Shown here in pieces: positions 12,018-24,777 of a stretch of DNA of 64,000 nucleotides. Source of the DNA: Pyrrhosoma nymphula (Eukaryota > Arthropoda > Insecta > Odonata > Coenagrionidae); assembly GCA_963573305.1 (NCBI GenBank), contig OY754336.1, positions 14,358,699 to 14,422,698 of the forward strand, read 5' to 3'. Both the position numbers and the translations under genes were made by a program. Below the pieces are notes generated by a model. It saw only the letters and a list, made by a program, of their open reading frames with translations, was not told the origin of the DNA and did not search any database. Each line of letters starts with the position of its first letter. The stretch's first letter is position 1.

Positions 12018-12930
12018 TCAATACATCTACATCTACATACTACCCCGCAAACCGCCTCAATAGGCGTGTGACGGGGGGTGTTAGGACACCAGCCGTTTAT
12101 ATATAAAAAGGAAACGCTCTAATGAAATTACGCCTTGCATTTATTAAAGTCCCTTATTGTTCGGGGGAAAAACGAATTCCCATACCTATCCGTTCGGCAA
12201 AATATTTCTCTTAATTTATCGTTTCTGTCCTACCTGGAAGTATAGTGGGGTTCTAATATGATGTTCTCCGTGTCGCTCTTAAAGATATCTATTCTTAATT
12301 GCTCAAGTAATCTAAGCCTAGCGCGCAGCCTCCGAGTCTCTAGTGGCTACCAGCCTAATTCGTCTGCCTAAACATCTGTGTAACGCTGTCTGTACGCCCC
12401 TAGCAGTTTTTGACGAATCGCGCAGCTTTCCTTTGTATTTTATTAAGGCCCCGGATTAAGTCTTTCTGCACCGGATCTCATATGCTCGCTAAATATTCCA
12501 GGTGTGGCCAAGCGAGTGCGAAATAGCACTTCTCTTTTACTTTTTCATCCGAAAATCTTCCCACAATACGCTTGACGAATCCTAGCTTCTTCAGAGCTCT
12601 GCCACAAATATTTCTTATATGTGTTCCCCACGATAGGTTCGAGGTTATCTTCACTCCTAGATACTTCACTTCATCTGTCGCCTTTATGGTAACACCATTC
12701 ACAGCATATACATGGGGATAGTTGGACGACCTCCGCAAGAAATGTACTGCCGTGCATTTGCTCAGATTAAGTTCGAGTCCCCACTCTTGGCACCACACAT
12801 GAACGTTGTTTAAATCCGAGGATAGAATTTTAAAGTCAGAGTGATCACTAATTTCGCGATAGATGACAGCGTCGTCAGCAAATAAACGTATTTTACTGCT
12901 AATTCGAGAGCATAGATCAATATTGGTTAA
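12018..12930 (-). mobile_element. 5'-truncated LINE with reverse-transcriptase C-terminal half
   Basis: On the minus strand an open frame runs from about 12925 to a stop at 12480-12478. It contains the reverse-transcriptase active-site box RLFADDAVIYR (FADD at 12871-12882), then WGLELNLSKCTAVHF, VKYLGVKITSNLSWGTHI, GFVKRIVGR and the thumb motif ending near PHLEY. Below 12478 the coding similarity continues with frame breaks, including RLRARLRLLEQLRIDIFKSD and a Phe-rich end near 12170. The 3' end is a short tandem tail of ATGTAG units at about 12022-12037. The RT motifs resemble CR1/L2-like or Jockey-like LINEs; I cannot fix the clade. It is a different family from the 6.9-11.5 kb element, because its sequence and 3' tail differ. 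Confidence 0.82.
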
Positions 12931-14588
12931 CCGTAAAATTCAATATTGAAAATCACAAAAGACAATATCGAGGTTGTGACATCAAAGCCTCAGCATGACT
13001 CAACTCTTATAGGGCAAAAATTAAGATTTTTCGGAGATGCGACGTCAAAATTTCGTTTTTGCCGAGACTCGACAACTGTGAGGCACAGGTAGGTTTCGAA
13101 GTTTTATTTATGTAGACTCAACTCATTTTGCTCACCCCTTGCAGTAAAGGTTAGCCGTATCAAAAATTGATTCGGACAAAAGTTTTCGATAATATGTAGG
13201 AGATCTATAATAACTATGAACGAATCTTATATTGTACCCACTAATGAATTTTGGATTTTTTTGTACGAAAAACCCTATTTTTTCCACCCCTTGGGCTAAT
13301 GGTTGGTATTATAAAAAAATCTTTCAATCAACAATGTTTTGTTGTCGTCGTAGGAAGCATGGTAAATTTAAACTAATGGAATCAATTTCATATCAAGGGA
13401 GTTATAGTGAATTTTCAAAAAACATTCCCCATTTCCCTTTGACCGGATCCAAATTGAAGTGGCACTAAAAAAAAGGACGTTTCGGCGGTCTTACCGCACG
13501 AAAACTCAGTAGAAATTTTCCGGATGTCGCACCATGGTCGCACGGAAGTCGCACGACTACAATGGGTAGTATTTCTTGGAAATCTACCTAAAATGAGTAG
13601 AGATGGAGAGGGCGACATGATTGAGACGAAAACAGCTTCCCTCTCGAAGTTGATTATTTCTTTCCCCATTTTGAATCGTGGGTACGGCCGGGAGTTGTTG
13701 GCGAAGCCTGTCCTATCGAGTGTCTACTGCGGAGACGTGAGCAAGAAAGGAGAGGGGAGTGGTGATGTGTGGGTCCATGCTCCTTCGCTGTACGCGTGGC
13801 ACTGGAATTCTAATTAGGAGAGAGAGTCTCCATTTGCCGAGGATCATTGGAGATCAATATCCCACGCTCACTGTTGCAGTGCTCTCGCGTTCCTGGCTCC
13901 CTTGAGATGGAAATCGGAGCGCTAAATCAAAGGCCTCGATTGAATCGGGCGTTGGGCGAATCAATCTAACGTAGATCAACAAGGTTGTGTGGCCATATTT
14001 CCCAATCGATGTGATGGCTCAACTGTTTCATTATGAATGAATAAATGACCAATGTCCACTTTTTATACGTTTTATTCACGACGCATTTTGTTATTTACCA
14101 AATAATAGCAAGTTACAAAGACGAATCTCCTACCTTCCTTCCTACCTACCGTCACACACTGCCATAGTTCCGACAAAGAGGAAGTACTAGATGCCCATCC
14201 CTTACGCCAGAGATCGAGGACAGGGAACATAGAAGGTGATAGGTGGTGGAGGAGAAAGAGGTGGCGTCGGAAGGTAACAAAGGAGATTAATTCAAAAATT
14301 ACATCTTAAATGGAATTGTTCTACGTCCTCTGATTGTTCTTTTATATGTTTGTTTGACTGTATGATCATTTTGGGAGGCGACCCACAACTGATCATTGCG
14401 CCATTGAGGATGGATGGGTAGGTTTGTGAAGGAACTATTGCACGGCAAACATTGGTGGAAGGGTCTCTGGCGCAGTGATTTGCCTTTACTTATCGAAAAA
14501 CGCTAAGGGGTCCTAAGTCTATCATCCCTTCCAGCGGACTACGCATGCCATCCACAAGTAGGGATCGAGACTCATGAAACATTGTCCA
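12931..14588. other. Non-coding stretch, no gene recognised
   Basis: Frames around 13232-13817 are 78-97 codons long, lie on both strands and show no motif. I see nothing else to annotate. Confidence 0.4.
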
Positions 14589-14658
14589 ATAATGCCGGGA
14601 TACGAACCCGGTTCTTCGGGATGGGAAGTCAGTACTGTTACCACCACACCAACCCTAA
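14589..14658 (-). repeat. tRNA-derived sequence (SINE or tRNA relic)
   Basis: The minus strand reads as a tRNA-like unit. Box A is near 14636-14652 (TGGTGTGGTGGTAACAG) and box B at 14598-14608 (GGTTCGTATCC), with flanking GGAT...CCGG pairing. The spacing suits a polymerase III type 2 promoter. The acceptor stem is not complete, so I read it as a SINE head or tRNA-derived relic. Confidence 0.6.
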
Positions 14659-14821
14659 CTCCTCCGCACCTTGTAATTAGTGGGACGTTCCGGGAGGTCC
14701 AACCTGAATTTTGACCCGGAATCGAATATCATCTTTTCTACCAAATTCCAAGCATTATAACTCGAGGGGGAGTCACCCACTGAGGAGACTTACGAATGTT
14801 TAAAATGCGCTGGAAAAAAAT

Positions 14822-14902
14822 TATTTGCCTGGACTGGGATCCGAATCCATATCCCCCGAATAAGCGATGGGCACTTCAGCCAGCTGCCGCCAAACCTTTT
14901 AA
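14822..14902 (-). repeat. tRNA-derived SINE copy
   Basis: On the minus strand, a box-A-like GTTTGGCGGCAGCTGGC (about 14877-14893) is followed by box B GGATTCGGATCC (14837-14848) and then CCCAGTCCAGGCAAAT and a T-rich stretch. The last part matches the plus-strand relic at 15.1-15.2 kb, which supports a shared family. Confidence 0.6.
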
Positions 14903-15094
14903 AGCAGTGGATCCCATCCTAGGGTATTCGTCCCTTAAGGCGCACCTGGTTTAGTGGTACGCGGAGAAAAGTTTCATAATGGCTGAGGTATGGTGTGTAT
15001 TGTAAATAAATTGGCATCATACGCCGAACCAAGCTATAAGAGATACAGTCTGGGGAAATATACTGCCAATGGGTACGTAGGACAATAATCGTTG

Positions 15095-15190
15095 TGAACC
15101 ATTGTTTTAAAGTAGGTACTCAGCGTGACCTCGGGGAATCAAGACTCGAATCCCAGCCTAGGCAAAGTTTTTTCATCTGGAGTTTCACAT
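15095..15190 (+). repeat. SINE remnant, opposite orientation
   Basis: A box-B-like GACTCGAATCCCAG at 15143-15156 is followed by CCTAGGCAAAG, a T run and CATCTGGAG. This resembles the 3' part of the minus-strand copy at 14.82-14.90 kb. Box A is not recognisable, so this copy is degraded. Confidence 0.45.
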
Positions 15191-17467
15191 ATGTATAGCA
15201 GGTTCTGTTCAACTGTTTAATCATCAACCGTACAGTTCAGCTTTTTCCGTCACCCAGAGTTAATGAACGGGATGGGTGACTGAAAAATTTCCTTAGTATT
15301 GTCTCATTCGTGTTACTGGAGAGAGATGAATGAGTCCAGTCACGTCTTACTCCCACACCTACCAGGTCCCTCGCCGCCCGGCGGGATTGGCGAGTCTCTT
15401 CACCCAACGCGCAAGACGACCGTCTTCCCGGAAAAGCGTCGTCCCCGCTTCGGACGACTGATTGTCTCCTTCCCGGCCACTTGTCGGGCTGTCGCGGGAG
15501 GTTCCTCATCTAGGCTGCGGCGGTCATCTTGCCAGCCTTGCGGACTTTCTCCTCCTTCTTTCATAGCCCGTCCCGTCTCGCAACGGAGAGCAGCGCTATG
15601 AGAACTACTAGGACGAAAGGGCACGAGAGGAGAAGACGGGAGGCAAGAGCGAATCATCCTCTTCCTCCTCCTTGTAAGCTCCCACTCAGTCCGTCCTGTT
15701 AATTACCGCAATTACCTCCTCCAGTCCCGTCCGCCCTCTTCTCCTACCCGCCCGGAACGAAGATTGAGCGTGCCGGCCCCGCTCCGGGAGGTTAAGGAGG
15801 AGAAAGTGGGAAGGGGGGACTGGTGCCTGAGAGGGGAAGGAGTTTGCGGAGCGAAAGCCCTTTTTTTGCAGGAGACTTTTAACGAAATAGGAAGCAAACG
15901 ACTCAGGACGTGGCCTAACTAGCTATCATCAACCTGGGGAACCGGGACAAGCCGTGGAATTTCTTAGATTATTGAAAAGTCATGGGTAGCCCTCGCAAAA
16001 GTTCTTGGGAGATGCGTAGTGGATGACTTCGGGAGCTGTATGGTCAATTTCGTGAAAACGTCTCACTGCGGGTAAATGGGAAGTTGCTGTTTGCTTTTGT
16101 GTACACTACACTTTGTACGATAAGACTTCTATTCTGAATGACTAATTAGACAGAAAGAATTATTTCCGTTTATACTTCCGTCCCTTACCTCCCCCTACGT
16201 CCCTTATGACTACAACTTCCATTGGAATAACTCCCTCCGAGACGGTGCGTTCTGCGCATCCGTCTGCCACCAATCTTTGCGAGAGCTGTACCGAAATTCC
16301 GTGTGATATTATAATTTATTAAATATTCGGGACGAGCGGCCCAATAAATACGGAGCTCACGCCTCCGGACGTGATTAATTAACTACTGTGGTGGCATTTA
16401 ACCTTGGAAGCGGAGACCTTATCGACTATTAAAAAGCCATGTTTCCGTAGCACTTGACACCGAACGTGGCGAAACTGCAATCGCGACGGTCGATCTATGG
16501 ACCCTAGGAAAGTCGATGAATTTTATTGGATAGTGTTGTATTGTATTTTCATCGAATATTGAAAACTCATGACGGCCAGGGACGTCAAAATACTAATCCC
16601 ATTTACTCTGAATATTAGTTAGTTGAAATTTAATTGACGGTCAAATGATGAATTGATTGGCATTTAAGGTCGCTTTCAGATGGACCCAAGTCGGGTGAAT
16701 CTATCATACCAGCCTTGGCTCCGAGGACTGGTTTGTTTTACAATCCGGTCAATTCAAGGTCATACTTTTCGGACTTGCCGATTGTTGAGCACCCCTTCCA
16801 CCGCTCAACCGGAGAAGGTGCAGGTCGAAAAAGAAAGAGAGCTGGAAGTAAAAAGATAATGTAAAAATAAATGAAGAAAATATGTAGCGAGTAGTATGTA
16901 TTTCTCTTTCTCGCTTTCCTCCCTCCTATCCCCCAACACACCTGGAGGTCGCATCGGTTTATTCTTTTGTTTTCGTTATTCATTTTTTGGTCGCTCCTCC
17001 GTTGTGTTTTTCCCTTTCGCCGCGGGTCGCCGGTGCGTGTGTGTTGTTTTGTTGGCAAAACAAACGGGTCCGCTCTCCTGACGGGAGTGAATTTTTCGCG
17101 CGTGACTGGCGTTATAAATCCCAACTGTTCCGTCCTGCCCTTCCTTCCAACTTCCACTTCGTCCAACCTTCCTCTTTATGCCGCGCGGCTCGAGCGGCGC
17201 GGCGGCCGTTCTGTGTTTACTCCCGAAGACCCCTCTCATCCGGTCATCACTTGCTTGTTAGAGCGTGATAACATCATAACAAGAATATGGTCGAGGTTCT
17301 CTCCCGATTGACCGGTGGGGAAGAAAAGACTAGAAGCATATCAGTGAAGGCAGTGATTGCTTTATTTAGTCATGCTCTAGTCGGAGCTATCACAAATTGG
17401 TGATGTTAGTTGTAGTAGGCTAAGTGAAAAATCAGCTCCAGTTTTGCCGTCATTATTTGTGGGTAGG
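15191..17467. other. Non-coding stretch with two GC-rich patches
   Basis: CpG-richer patches lie at about 15340-15850 and 16950-17250. Both carry overlapping frames on both strands (for example 15299-15601 and 16967-17311) without motifs or clear splice structure. They could be CpG islands or old repeats. The remainder is AT-rich background. Confidence 0.35.
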
Positions 17468-17778
17468 CAAGGGCGTAACCAGGGAGAGGGGGGCGATAGG
17501 AGCGATAGGGGCCCCACCCACCTCAACGATGGAAAAAAAAGCTCAATTTTCATATCCTACATTCAAATTTTGATAAATGCGAATGTAATTATCATAGGTT
17601 TTTAATTTTTAATTGTATTAACTATACTTAAGTTTACTAGCTGAAATATAAGGGTTGTTTTGAAATAAAGAGGTGATAAACTATGTCAATTTTTCAGTTA
17701 TTTTACATGGCCATTGGCGCACAAATACTAATGCCAATACCCCCCTCCCCCCAAGAGCTTTCCCTGGTTGCGGCCTTG
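17468..17778. mobile_element. hAT-like MITE with short inverted ends
   Basis: The 311-bp unit begins CAAGGGCGTAACCAGGGA (17468-17485) and ends with its reverse complement at 17761-17778, differing at 2 of 18 positions. Purine- or pyrimidine-rich G and C runs sit just inside each end. The pentamer GTAGG abuts both ends exactly (17463-17467 and 17779-17783). The start resembles the GGCGTA-type ends common in hAT-derived miniature elements, but an 8-bp duplication is not evident. The interior is AT-rich and non-coding. Confidence 0.6.
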
Positions 17779-20700
17779 GTAGGTCATCGTATGATTGCTA
17801 ACTGGATTGGCAAATGAAAGTTTTCAAGCATTCATTTTTTTAACAAGTTCCGAATAGGCATTCCAAATAAATACCAAAGTTCCTAAAAATTCACAAATGA
17901 AATACGCTTTCGCAAAATGTGTGGCACTCTAATAAAAAATTCATTTTAATTTTAAAATTTTCAATGCTTCAGCATCTTCATCAGTTGATTTAAAACTTAT
18001 ATGTATGTATACTAAAACACGATGATAAAGCTGAAGAATGTTAGTCGTATACTATTCTTGAAGTGTAATAGGTCCGTGGAGTTATTCGAGGGCTGAGTGA
18101 AAAATCAGTACGTGTCTTGCCTACTTAATCTGTAGATAGCAAAGTGACTGCTGAAAGAAATGACGCTCCGATGTTTGAAGGAATCCTTTTTTAACTAGTT
18201 TCCGATTTTAAAGTTTGGTGTTACCTAATCAATTCATCAGTGATATAATAAAATACTTCGATTATTCCCCAAACATGTTGTTCGTAAGCTATACATAGTT
18301 CTTTAACATGATTACTTTAGTGAAAAATACTTAGAATTGTCAAAACACCGTTATCGAACAAGTTGTTTAGTGAGCAAATTATAATTATTTACTAAAAAAG
18401 ACAAAAATAAGAAAGGGAATAATTTTAAATGGGATGAAAATACTTCATGGAGTCCACAAACTACTCGTCTGAACTACTTGTGGACTGTGCGAAGTAATTT
18501 GTTTCTTCAGGAATGCAGTTCTAATAATTAACGGCTTAACAAGTAAATGTGACTTTATCCGTGCTTTTCCCATATCAGTAATTTATATTATTTTTAATTA
18601 CATAATGCAATCAACCCTGGGGATTTTATTTTGGTTCTATTTTTTCGCTTGGCCGGTAAAAGATGATGACTGTTTGCTCGGACCATAAAAATATTGCGGA
18701 ATGTACAATCTGTACATGTGTAATCATACACTGAACCTTATTGGTATTGATGGTACTTGCCAGTGGTTACGTATTTTGGGTCATCATTCAAATAAATTTA
18801 TAAAGTGTAAATATCGAATTATTATCGAGCATTAAGTCACTTTTATCCAGAGATGTTTAAAAAAAAGAAATGTTCACCAGTTGCTGGATCTTAGATCAAA
18901 TTGGATTAGGATATTTAAAGCCTTATTAGAAGGTGACATGAGCAAGGCTTACGAAATCAACGTAATGGTTGAGTAATGACTGGCGTGGTGCCCAGACCAG
19001 AGAGATGTTGGTTATCTAGTTGTGTATGATAGGTTTGGCCGTTAACTTCGTATGATTGTACAAATGCTGCCGTTCAGATATCCGCTTTGGGCTTGGACTT
19101 CCCTTTCTATTATGTCGTAGTTATCAGTGTAGTTTAAACATGGAGCGAATCGACCTTGCCTCCCAAAAGGCCTAAGTGCCCCCTCATTTATCCCTTCTCT
19201 GACGGTTGCTGACCAATGGTAAACCGGAGTTGGGCAGTTTAAATCACTTCTAGCCATCGCAAACTGATAAAATTCGAGGATGCTCCGCAAGATTTGTTCA
19301 GAGGCTTTGATAGAAAGATGCAGGCCGTTATCTTGCGCAATTTTGTATATTTTTATAATCTACACGATCGAAATCTATACGATTCTATTAGTATTTACTA
19401 TGGGAGAAAATCTTTAGCTAAATCAGTTGTTCAATGAACGGTATATTTGCATAATTATCTGTGACCGAACTGTAAGGGTGTAGCGGAATAATTAGGGAGA
19501 GGTTAGAGTGGAAATCTGCAGTCAAATAATTTTAGAATTGAATGACATCTGATGATGATGTAGGATATAATGGCATTTTGTCTTGGTTGCATTTGTGGTA
19601 AAAAAACTCGGCGTCGGCTCTTGCTTATTTTTTAACGAAAGATTTCATGGTGCCCAAGGTTCTTAGCACTATATAACGGACGGAGTGTAGTATCTCAAAT
19701 AAACTCCACACAACACTCACGTTTAGCTGCCGGGTTTCCCTGAATCATCTCCGCTACTTCGGGATTGAAACTCGCAACCGTGGTATCGAAAGCCGGAATT
19801 CAAATTTTCCACACCTACCCGATTTCATCTAATAAGTGGGGTTTGATCAGGTAATCAATTTGAGGTTGAAGCCCCTAACCTGGGCGAGGCCTTGGCTGTG
19901 GCATGGTTCTTTTATCGCGAAATCTGCTTCGGAGTTTTAGGGCATCGATTTCGGTTGGCCATTCACGACCTGATTATGAAACCGAGGAAATAATTTCGGG
20001 GTGACGGAAGGTCACAGAAGGGTACTGCACCTTTAGAAGGAGAAGCTATGTTTTGCAGCTATGATGAGAGTTCCAGGCTTTCTGCTTTTTCGCCGCTCTG
20101 CGGCGACAAGTGCCAGCTCTCGGAATTTTCTCAAGGTGGGTGGCTCTTAAGGGTCTTGATCTCCGCGGGACTCCTCGCAAGTATGCGGGTGGGTAGGTGA
20201 GAGTGTGGGCAAGAAGTTAAGCCGGGACCGGTCGAGGGGGACTGCCTCCGCGGGGGTTGTCTGCGGGCGACGGTGGGAGAGGGTGTCGGGCAACCGTCGA
20301 TGAGGAGGCGACGACCAAGCAGGTTGGTTGCCTGCGGCGAGAAATCGTCTCGTTGCCAATTCATCGCCTTGGGTTCTTGCAATCGGAAGGAGATTTTCTT
20401 ACGGCCACTGTAAACCAAGCGGGTTACCTCGTCGCTGTTACTTGGGATGCGACCCTGCAGCTGCCGTAATATGTTCATTAGAGTGATCACAAGAAATCAA
20501 TAATCGATTTTTTTCAAGGGAAACCCCCGTAAAAGTTGACAATTGGCTAAAGAATGAGACTGGCAAAGTTTCAGCTCAACTTGACAATGTTAGCCCGTGC
20601 CTCATTGAGGCAGAAATTTGGGAAAAATGCTATTTTTAGCAAAGAAATCGCAGTTTTTCCTCTATAAAATAAAAACCATTCGTCATTGAAGCCTGATTCT

Positions 20701-23149
20701 TGTTTGATTGCATAGAAAATGTTGTTGTCTTGAAGTTTTTTAAAATGTTTAAAATGTCTTTTTGCTAAAACTGATAGATTTAGCGGGATTTAGCATTTTT
20801 CAGGTCAGACCGTGGTCCATATCCTCAAAGGTGACTTATTGTTAATATACTAAGGCCTAAAAACACTTTAACATTCAACTAAAACTGCTTTTCAGGATTT
20901 GCTTTCTTTTTTATCATGTTATACGTCATACATTGTGCATGTAGGCATGATAGGAAGATGCTTTGACACAGGAAGGATTATTTGGAATAGAGGAATGTGG
21001 TGGGGATGGCAACAGAATTATCTATTCGCTGGATAAACTGAATCTTTCAGGGTTCATTGTAGATGCAAAATATACTAGTTTCTGGATTATCTCCCGGCTT
21101 CCCAATCCGAAGGATCCGGGATCGTGATCCGGCAGTGGCAGAGATTATTCACTGGAATCGTATTATTTTTTCAGTGTTTTGTTGAGAACTATTCGTGTTT
21201 AGTACTCCGTCCGTTGGCTTTGACGTTAATGTTCGGACCCCTTGACGGCTTTCGCTAAGAGTAGTTCAATGCCAACGCCGGGTTTCCTCTGACCTTTCCT
21301 TCATTCCTCGAATAATATTTCCTCCAACACTCCTAATCACCTATCGTTGATGGATAAAATGACCAACCAACCAATGACGTATCTACCTGCGAGCCACTAG
21401 ATATTTCGGGGGCGAAGTTCGCGAATTCGCCTTGCGTTGGTTGGTTTGTTTTAGAATATAATTTTATTTAATTTCATCTGCAGAACATTACATTCAAAAA
21501 TAATTAAGCATATCAACGGAAGCTTTTGGTGGGCCCCAAGATCAAGACCTGAATGGAGCCACCATCATTGTTTAACGTGTTCCCTTGACAATCGGTTTGC
21601 AGTGATGTAATGTACTTCTTATTTCAGTAACACAAAATCAGAAAATAACATTTAACATCAACATAAATACCTTAAACCATTTCCAACATTTAAATTTACA
21701 TTTGGTTGCGGTAAAATAGTGAACTTTTAATTCAGTAGAATAAAAACAAAAAAATTGAACATTGAAAAACATTGAACATTTCCATTTGACAGAAACTATA
21801 TTTAAAAATTTTACAAAATTTTAATTTGCATTTGCTATTTGTGGGGAAACAAACGGTCGACAACCGATAATTTGGGTCACTGAAGACAGGTAGAACAGTT
21901 CGAAAGGGGAGGAAGACGCGTGGGAAATAAAAGAAGGGTGGAGCGATACCTGGCGTAGACATGTCTCTCACTTATATCACGTTGCGCTACTATTTTGCGA
22001 TGCTGGTGTCTAAGAGAGCATTAATTCTGGCATCGTCTGTGGTTTAAAGTTTATGAAAACGGATGAATGTTATTGTTATGAGTCAGTTCTTGTTTTCTTG
22101 TCATTTTTGCGTATTTGTTAAATAGAGAGGAAATAAAAATCGGCGAGGAATTCTAAAGGATTTGGTGGTCAATTTAGATTCGAGATCGCTTTACGTTGCT
22201 TGTCTGAATACGTTTTGAACTGCTTGAACCTTCGGTTCCAATCCGTGTGATGCCGAAATTTTAACGTCCAATGGCCACTTTTTTAAAGTTTCTATTTTAT
22301 GTGGTTAATGTGCCGATCTGTACTTTAATTCTACAAGGAGAGTACATATTCCAAACTCCGCTTTTGAATCCTTGCAAAAAAAAAAAGGAAAGTTATATTA
22401 TCGTCCAATCTCTACTAACTTCATGCTCCAATTTAATTTGCAGTGCAAAATCAAATGCTGGGATAAGTACTTAACAAAAATAAATTAGTCATGCTGATAA
22501 CGAACCTGATCGTCGTTCTTCTTAAAATTGTGTTAGTCTGAGGGGTATGAGGTAAACGTAGATGATGTTGAAGAAATTATTTTTTTCTATAAATTTAATT
22601 GTGCTGTGATACTATATTCCAACAATAGTAAGAGATTTAGAAGAAGTAGATACAGAATATCACTGTCAATACTCTCTCTATGTCATACAGTTTATGTTGT
22701 ATTAATTTAGTTCAAAATTTGTTATTCTTACTACTTTCTTACTAAAATTTCATTTTTCTCAACTTCAACTACGTTTAAAATAGAAATGACGCGATTTACA
22801 GATGAACGCCTGTGAAGCGCTGTCATGGTTCACCTTAACGTTTTCGCTCGCGTTATCGTTATTTTTCAATTGCACTCATGAGAGCGAATAACGTGATCGA
22901 TATTCGTCTAATCTTGTTATGAGGCTGAAATTCTTAAAGTTTTATTTGGTGGAGTGCGTTCTGAGGAGGGTAACTGTGAGCGTTGCCTATCTAGAATGGT
23001 TTAGCGTTTTTGATAACGGCAACGCGCGGGAAGGGACCGTGATTCCACCACTTATTCGCGATCGGCATATTGAATATATTAAGTTAAGGTACTTTTCCTT
23101 TAATTTGGTTCCTCGCGCCAAAATAGTGTCCGTTGTAAGTTGTATCTTT
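17779..23149. other. Non-coding stretch, no gene recognised
   Basis: Mostly AT-rich. A box-B-like GCGAGTTTCAATCCCG on the minus strand at 19760-19775 may be an old SINE. A GC-richer patch lies at 20.0-20.47 kb, with overlapping motif-less frames on both strands. A further GC-rich patch at 21.2-21.3 kb is unassigned. No frame between 17.8 and 23.1 kb is convincing. Confidence 0.35.
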
Positions 23150-23866
23150 AACTAGCTGAATTACCCTGCGTTGCTCGGGAATACACTTCCTTCATAACTT
23201 ATCACATAATAGGAGAGGGGTTAGTTAGTAGTTGTCAAAACAGACTACAGTGTTATTTATTATTTTAATTATTTTAATAATTTGCTAAAAGCGCGGTTTG
23301 TAGACAAATACGATGCGTAAAAGAAAATCGATTGAAAAAATGAGAAACTTCATTCTTTCCGGTAACTGATAAAATAAATTTTAACTCCCGATCTAAAGTA
23401 AAAGATAGTTTTAAATAACAAAATAATAAACCACTGGACAAAACCCAATACTTGGCATCAGCTTAACTAAGTAACATTAATTTTAAATGAGTTAAAGACC
23501 AAAATCTGGCTGTCAAGGAAATATGCTATTGTTGATTTAAGAGAAAAATGTGCAATTTTGCAGCAAAAAACGCGTTTTTCAGGCAAATAGTAATTGGAAA
23601 AAATAATTGATTGAAAGAATTAAAAATTTCATTCTCTCAGCCATTTGATAAGAAAAATCCCAACCCTCTATCTTTAGCGGAAGTAATTTTGAATAGCAAA
23701 TAATGAATACGTACGCCAATGCGTAGCGTAGACCACCAAAGGGTCCCTGAGGTCTTTTTAAAATAGCACATAATTCTCCTCCTGGCTCATTAGTCTGCAA
23801 AATTTCAGGGCGATCGGAGTAAAACTGAGGATTTGTATTAAATATAGACAGACACATTCTTTTTTT
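23150..23866 (+). repeat. Dispersed arthropod-type repeat with an internal duplication
   Basis: The unit opens with AACTAGCTGAATTACCCTGC followed by GTTGCTCGGGAA, and ends with GGGCGATCGGAGTAAAACTG, then AATATAGACAGACACATTC. Heads and tails of this form are familiar from a widespread non-autonomous repeat in arthropod genomes; its class is uncertain to me. Two diverged copies of an internal segment lie at about 23325-23430 and 23600-23707 (both read as GATTGAAA..., TTCATTCT..., CTGATAA or TTGATAA). No coding potential is seen. Confidence 0.5.
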
Positions 23867-24343
23867 TATTTAAAGATGTTCCAGCATTTTCTTTCATTCC
23901 GCGGGGAGAGTAGTACTCCAAAATGCAGCACTTAGTCCGTGGGACGTTGAACTTTGCACCCCTTTGGCACTTCTCCATTCCGTCGCTTGGTCCAATCTAT
24001 CCTCATCCCCGAAATCCTGCCAACCCCTAATTACCCATCAATCCCCAGTGGCGCGCGGGTGACATCGGTCCCCTCCCACCCACGACAACTACTTCTGCCT
24101 TGTCAAAGCTGATCGACTCCTACGCGACAGCCCCCTCGTGTGCTGGATTATTTTCGGACCGGCCAATTAGGCTAGGCAGACCACGGGACGGAAGTACGCC
24201 TCTGCATCTGTCTGTCGAAGAGACGAAAACTACGTGCCCATACTATTTTTTCAACTAAACATTTTACTTTCTCCTATCTCTTTCGAGAGTTTCCAAGTTA
24301 TGTCCGGTTTTGACCAATTTTTAACGCTTAATTTCGTGTCATA
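23867..24343. other. Non-coding stretch, partly GC-rich
   Basis: Sequence at about 23920-24240 is moderately GC-rich and contains no frame with recognisable content. Confidence 0.35.
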
Positions 24344-24777
24344 TTAACCCTCGGAACACCAAAATCATTTGGATACTGCGAAATGGTTCATATTTCACCC
24401 TCATATAATTGTCGTTAGGAAATAGTTTTTGGTTCAGAGAAGAAGCTGTGCACATAGTTTAAGCAGATCTATATGTTTTTCTTTTCTAAGAGAATGCCAA
24501 ATAAAGAAAGGATCAATCTAAAATAAGAGTTTATAACTTTTATCAATAGGGGTACATTGTAGTAACACTACATGTCTGTTGATATAAGCCTACAGCTCAC
24601 TTTTTTCCAATTTATAAAGTTCTTGACATATCTATGAACGTCACCTTTTTTAAAAGACTTCTTAACATCTACCTGATGAAAAGATTTTTGTCGGTGCGCA
24701 TAACAGGTAATACACAAAGAAATGAAATAGCAACAGTATGGGTCATTTTGACCCGATCTTGGCATTTCAAAGGCTAA
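24344..24777. mobile_element. Possible piggyBac-like MITE
   Basis: The left end reads TTAACCCTCGGAACACC (24344-24360). The right end, on the minus strand, reads TTAGCCTTTGAAATGCC (24777-24761). Both resemble the TTAA-CCY ends of piggyBac-type elements, and a GGGTCATTTTGACCCG palindrome lies just inside the right end. The right TTAA would have decayed to CTAA. The interior of about 430 bp is non-coding. Matching between the ends is imperfect, so this stays tentative. Confidence 0.35.
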
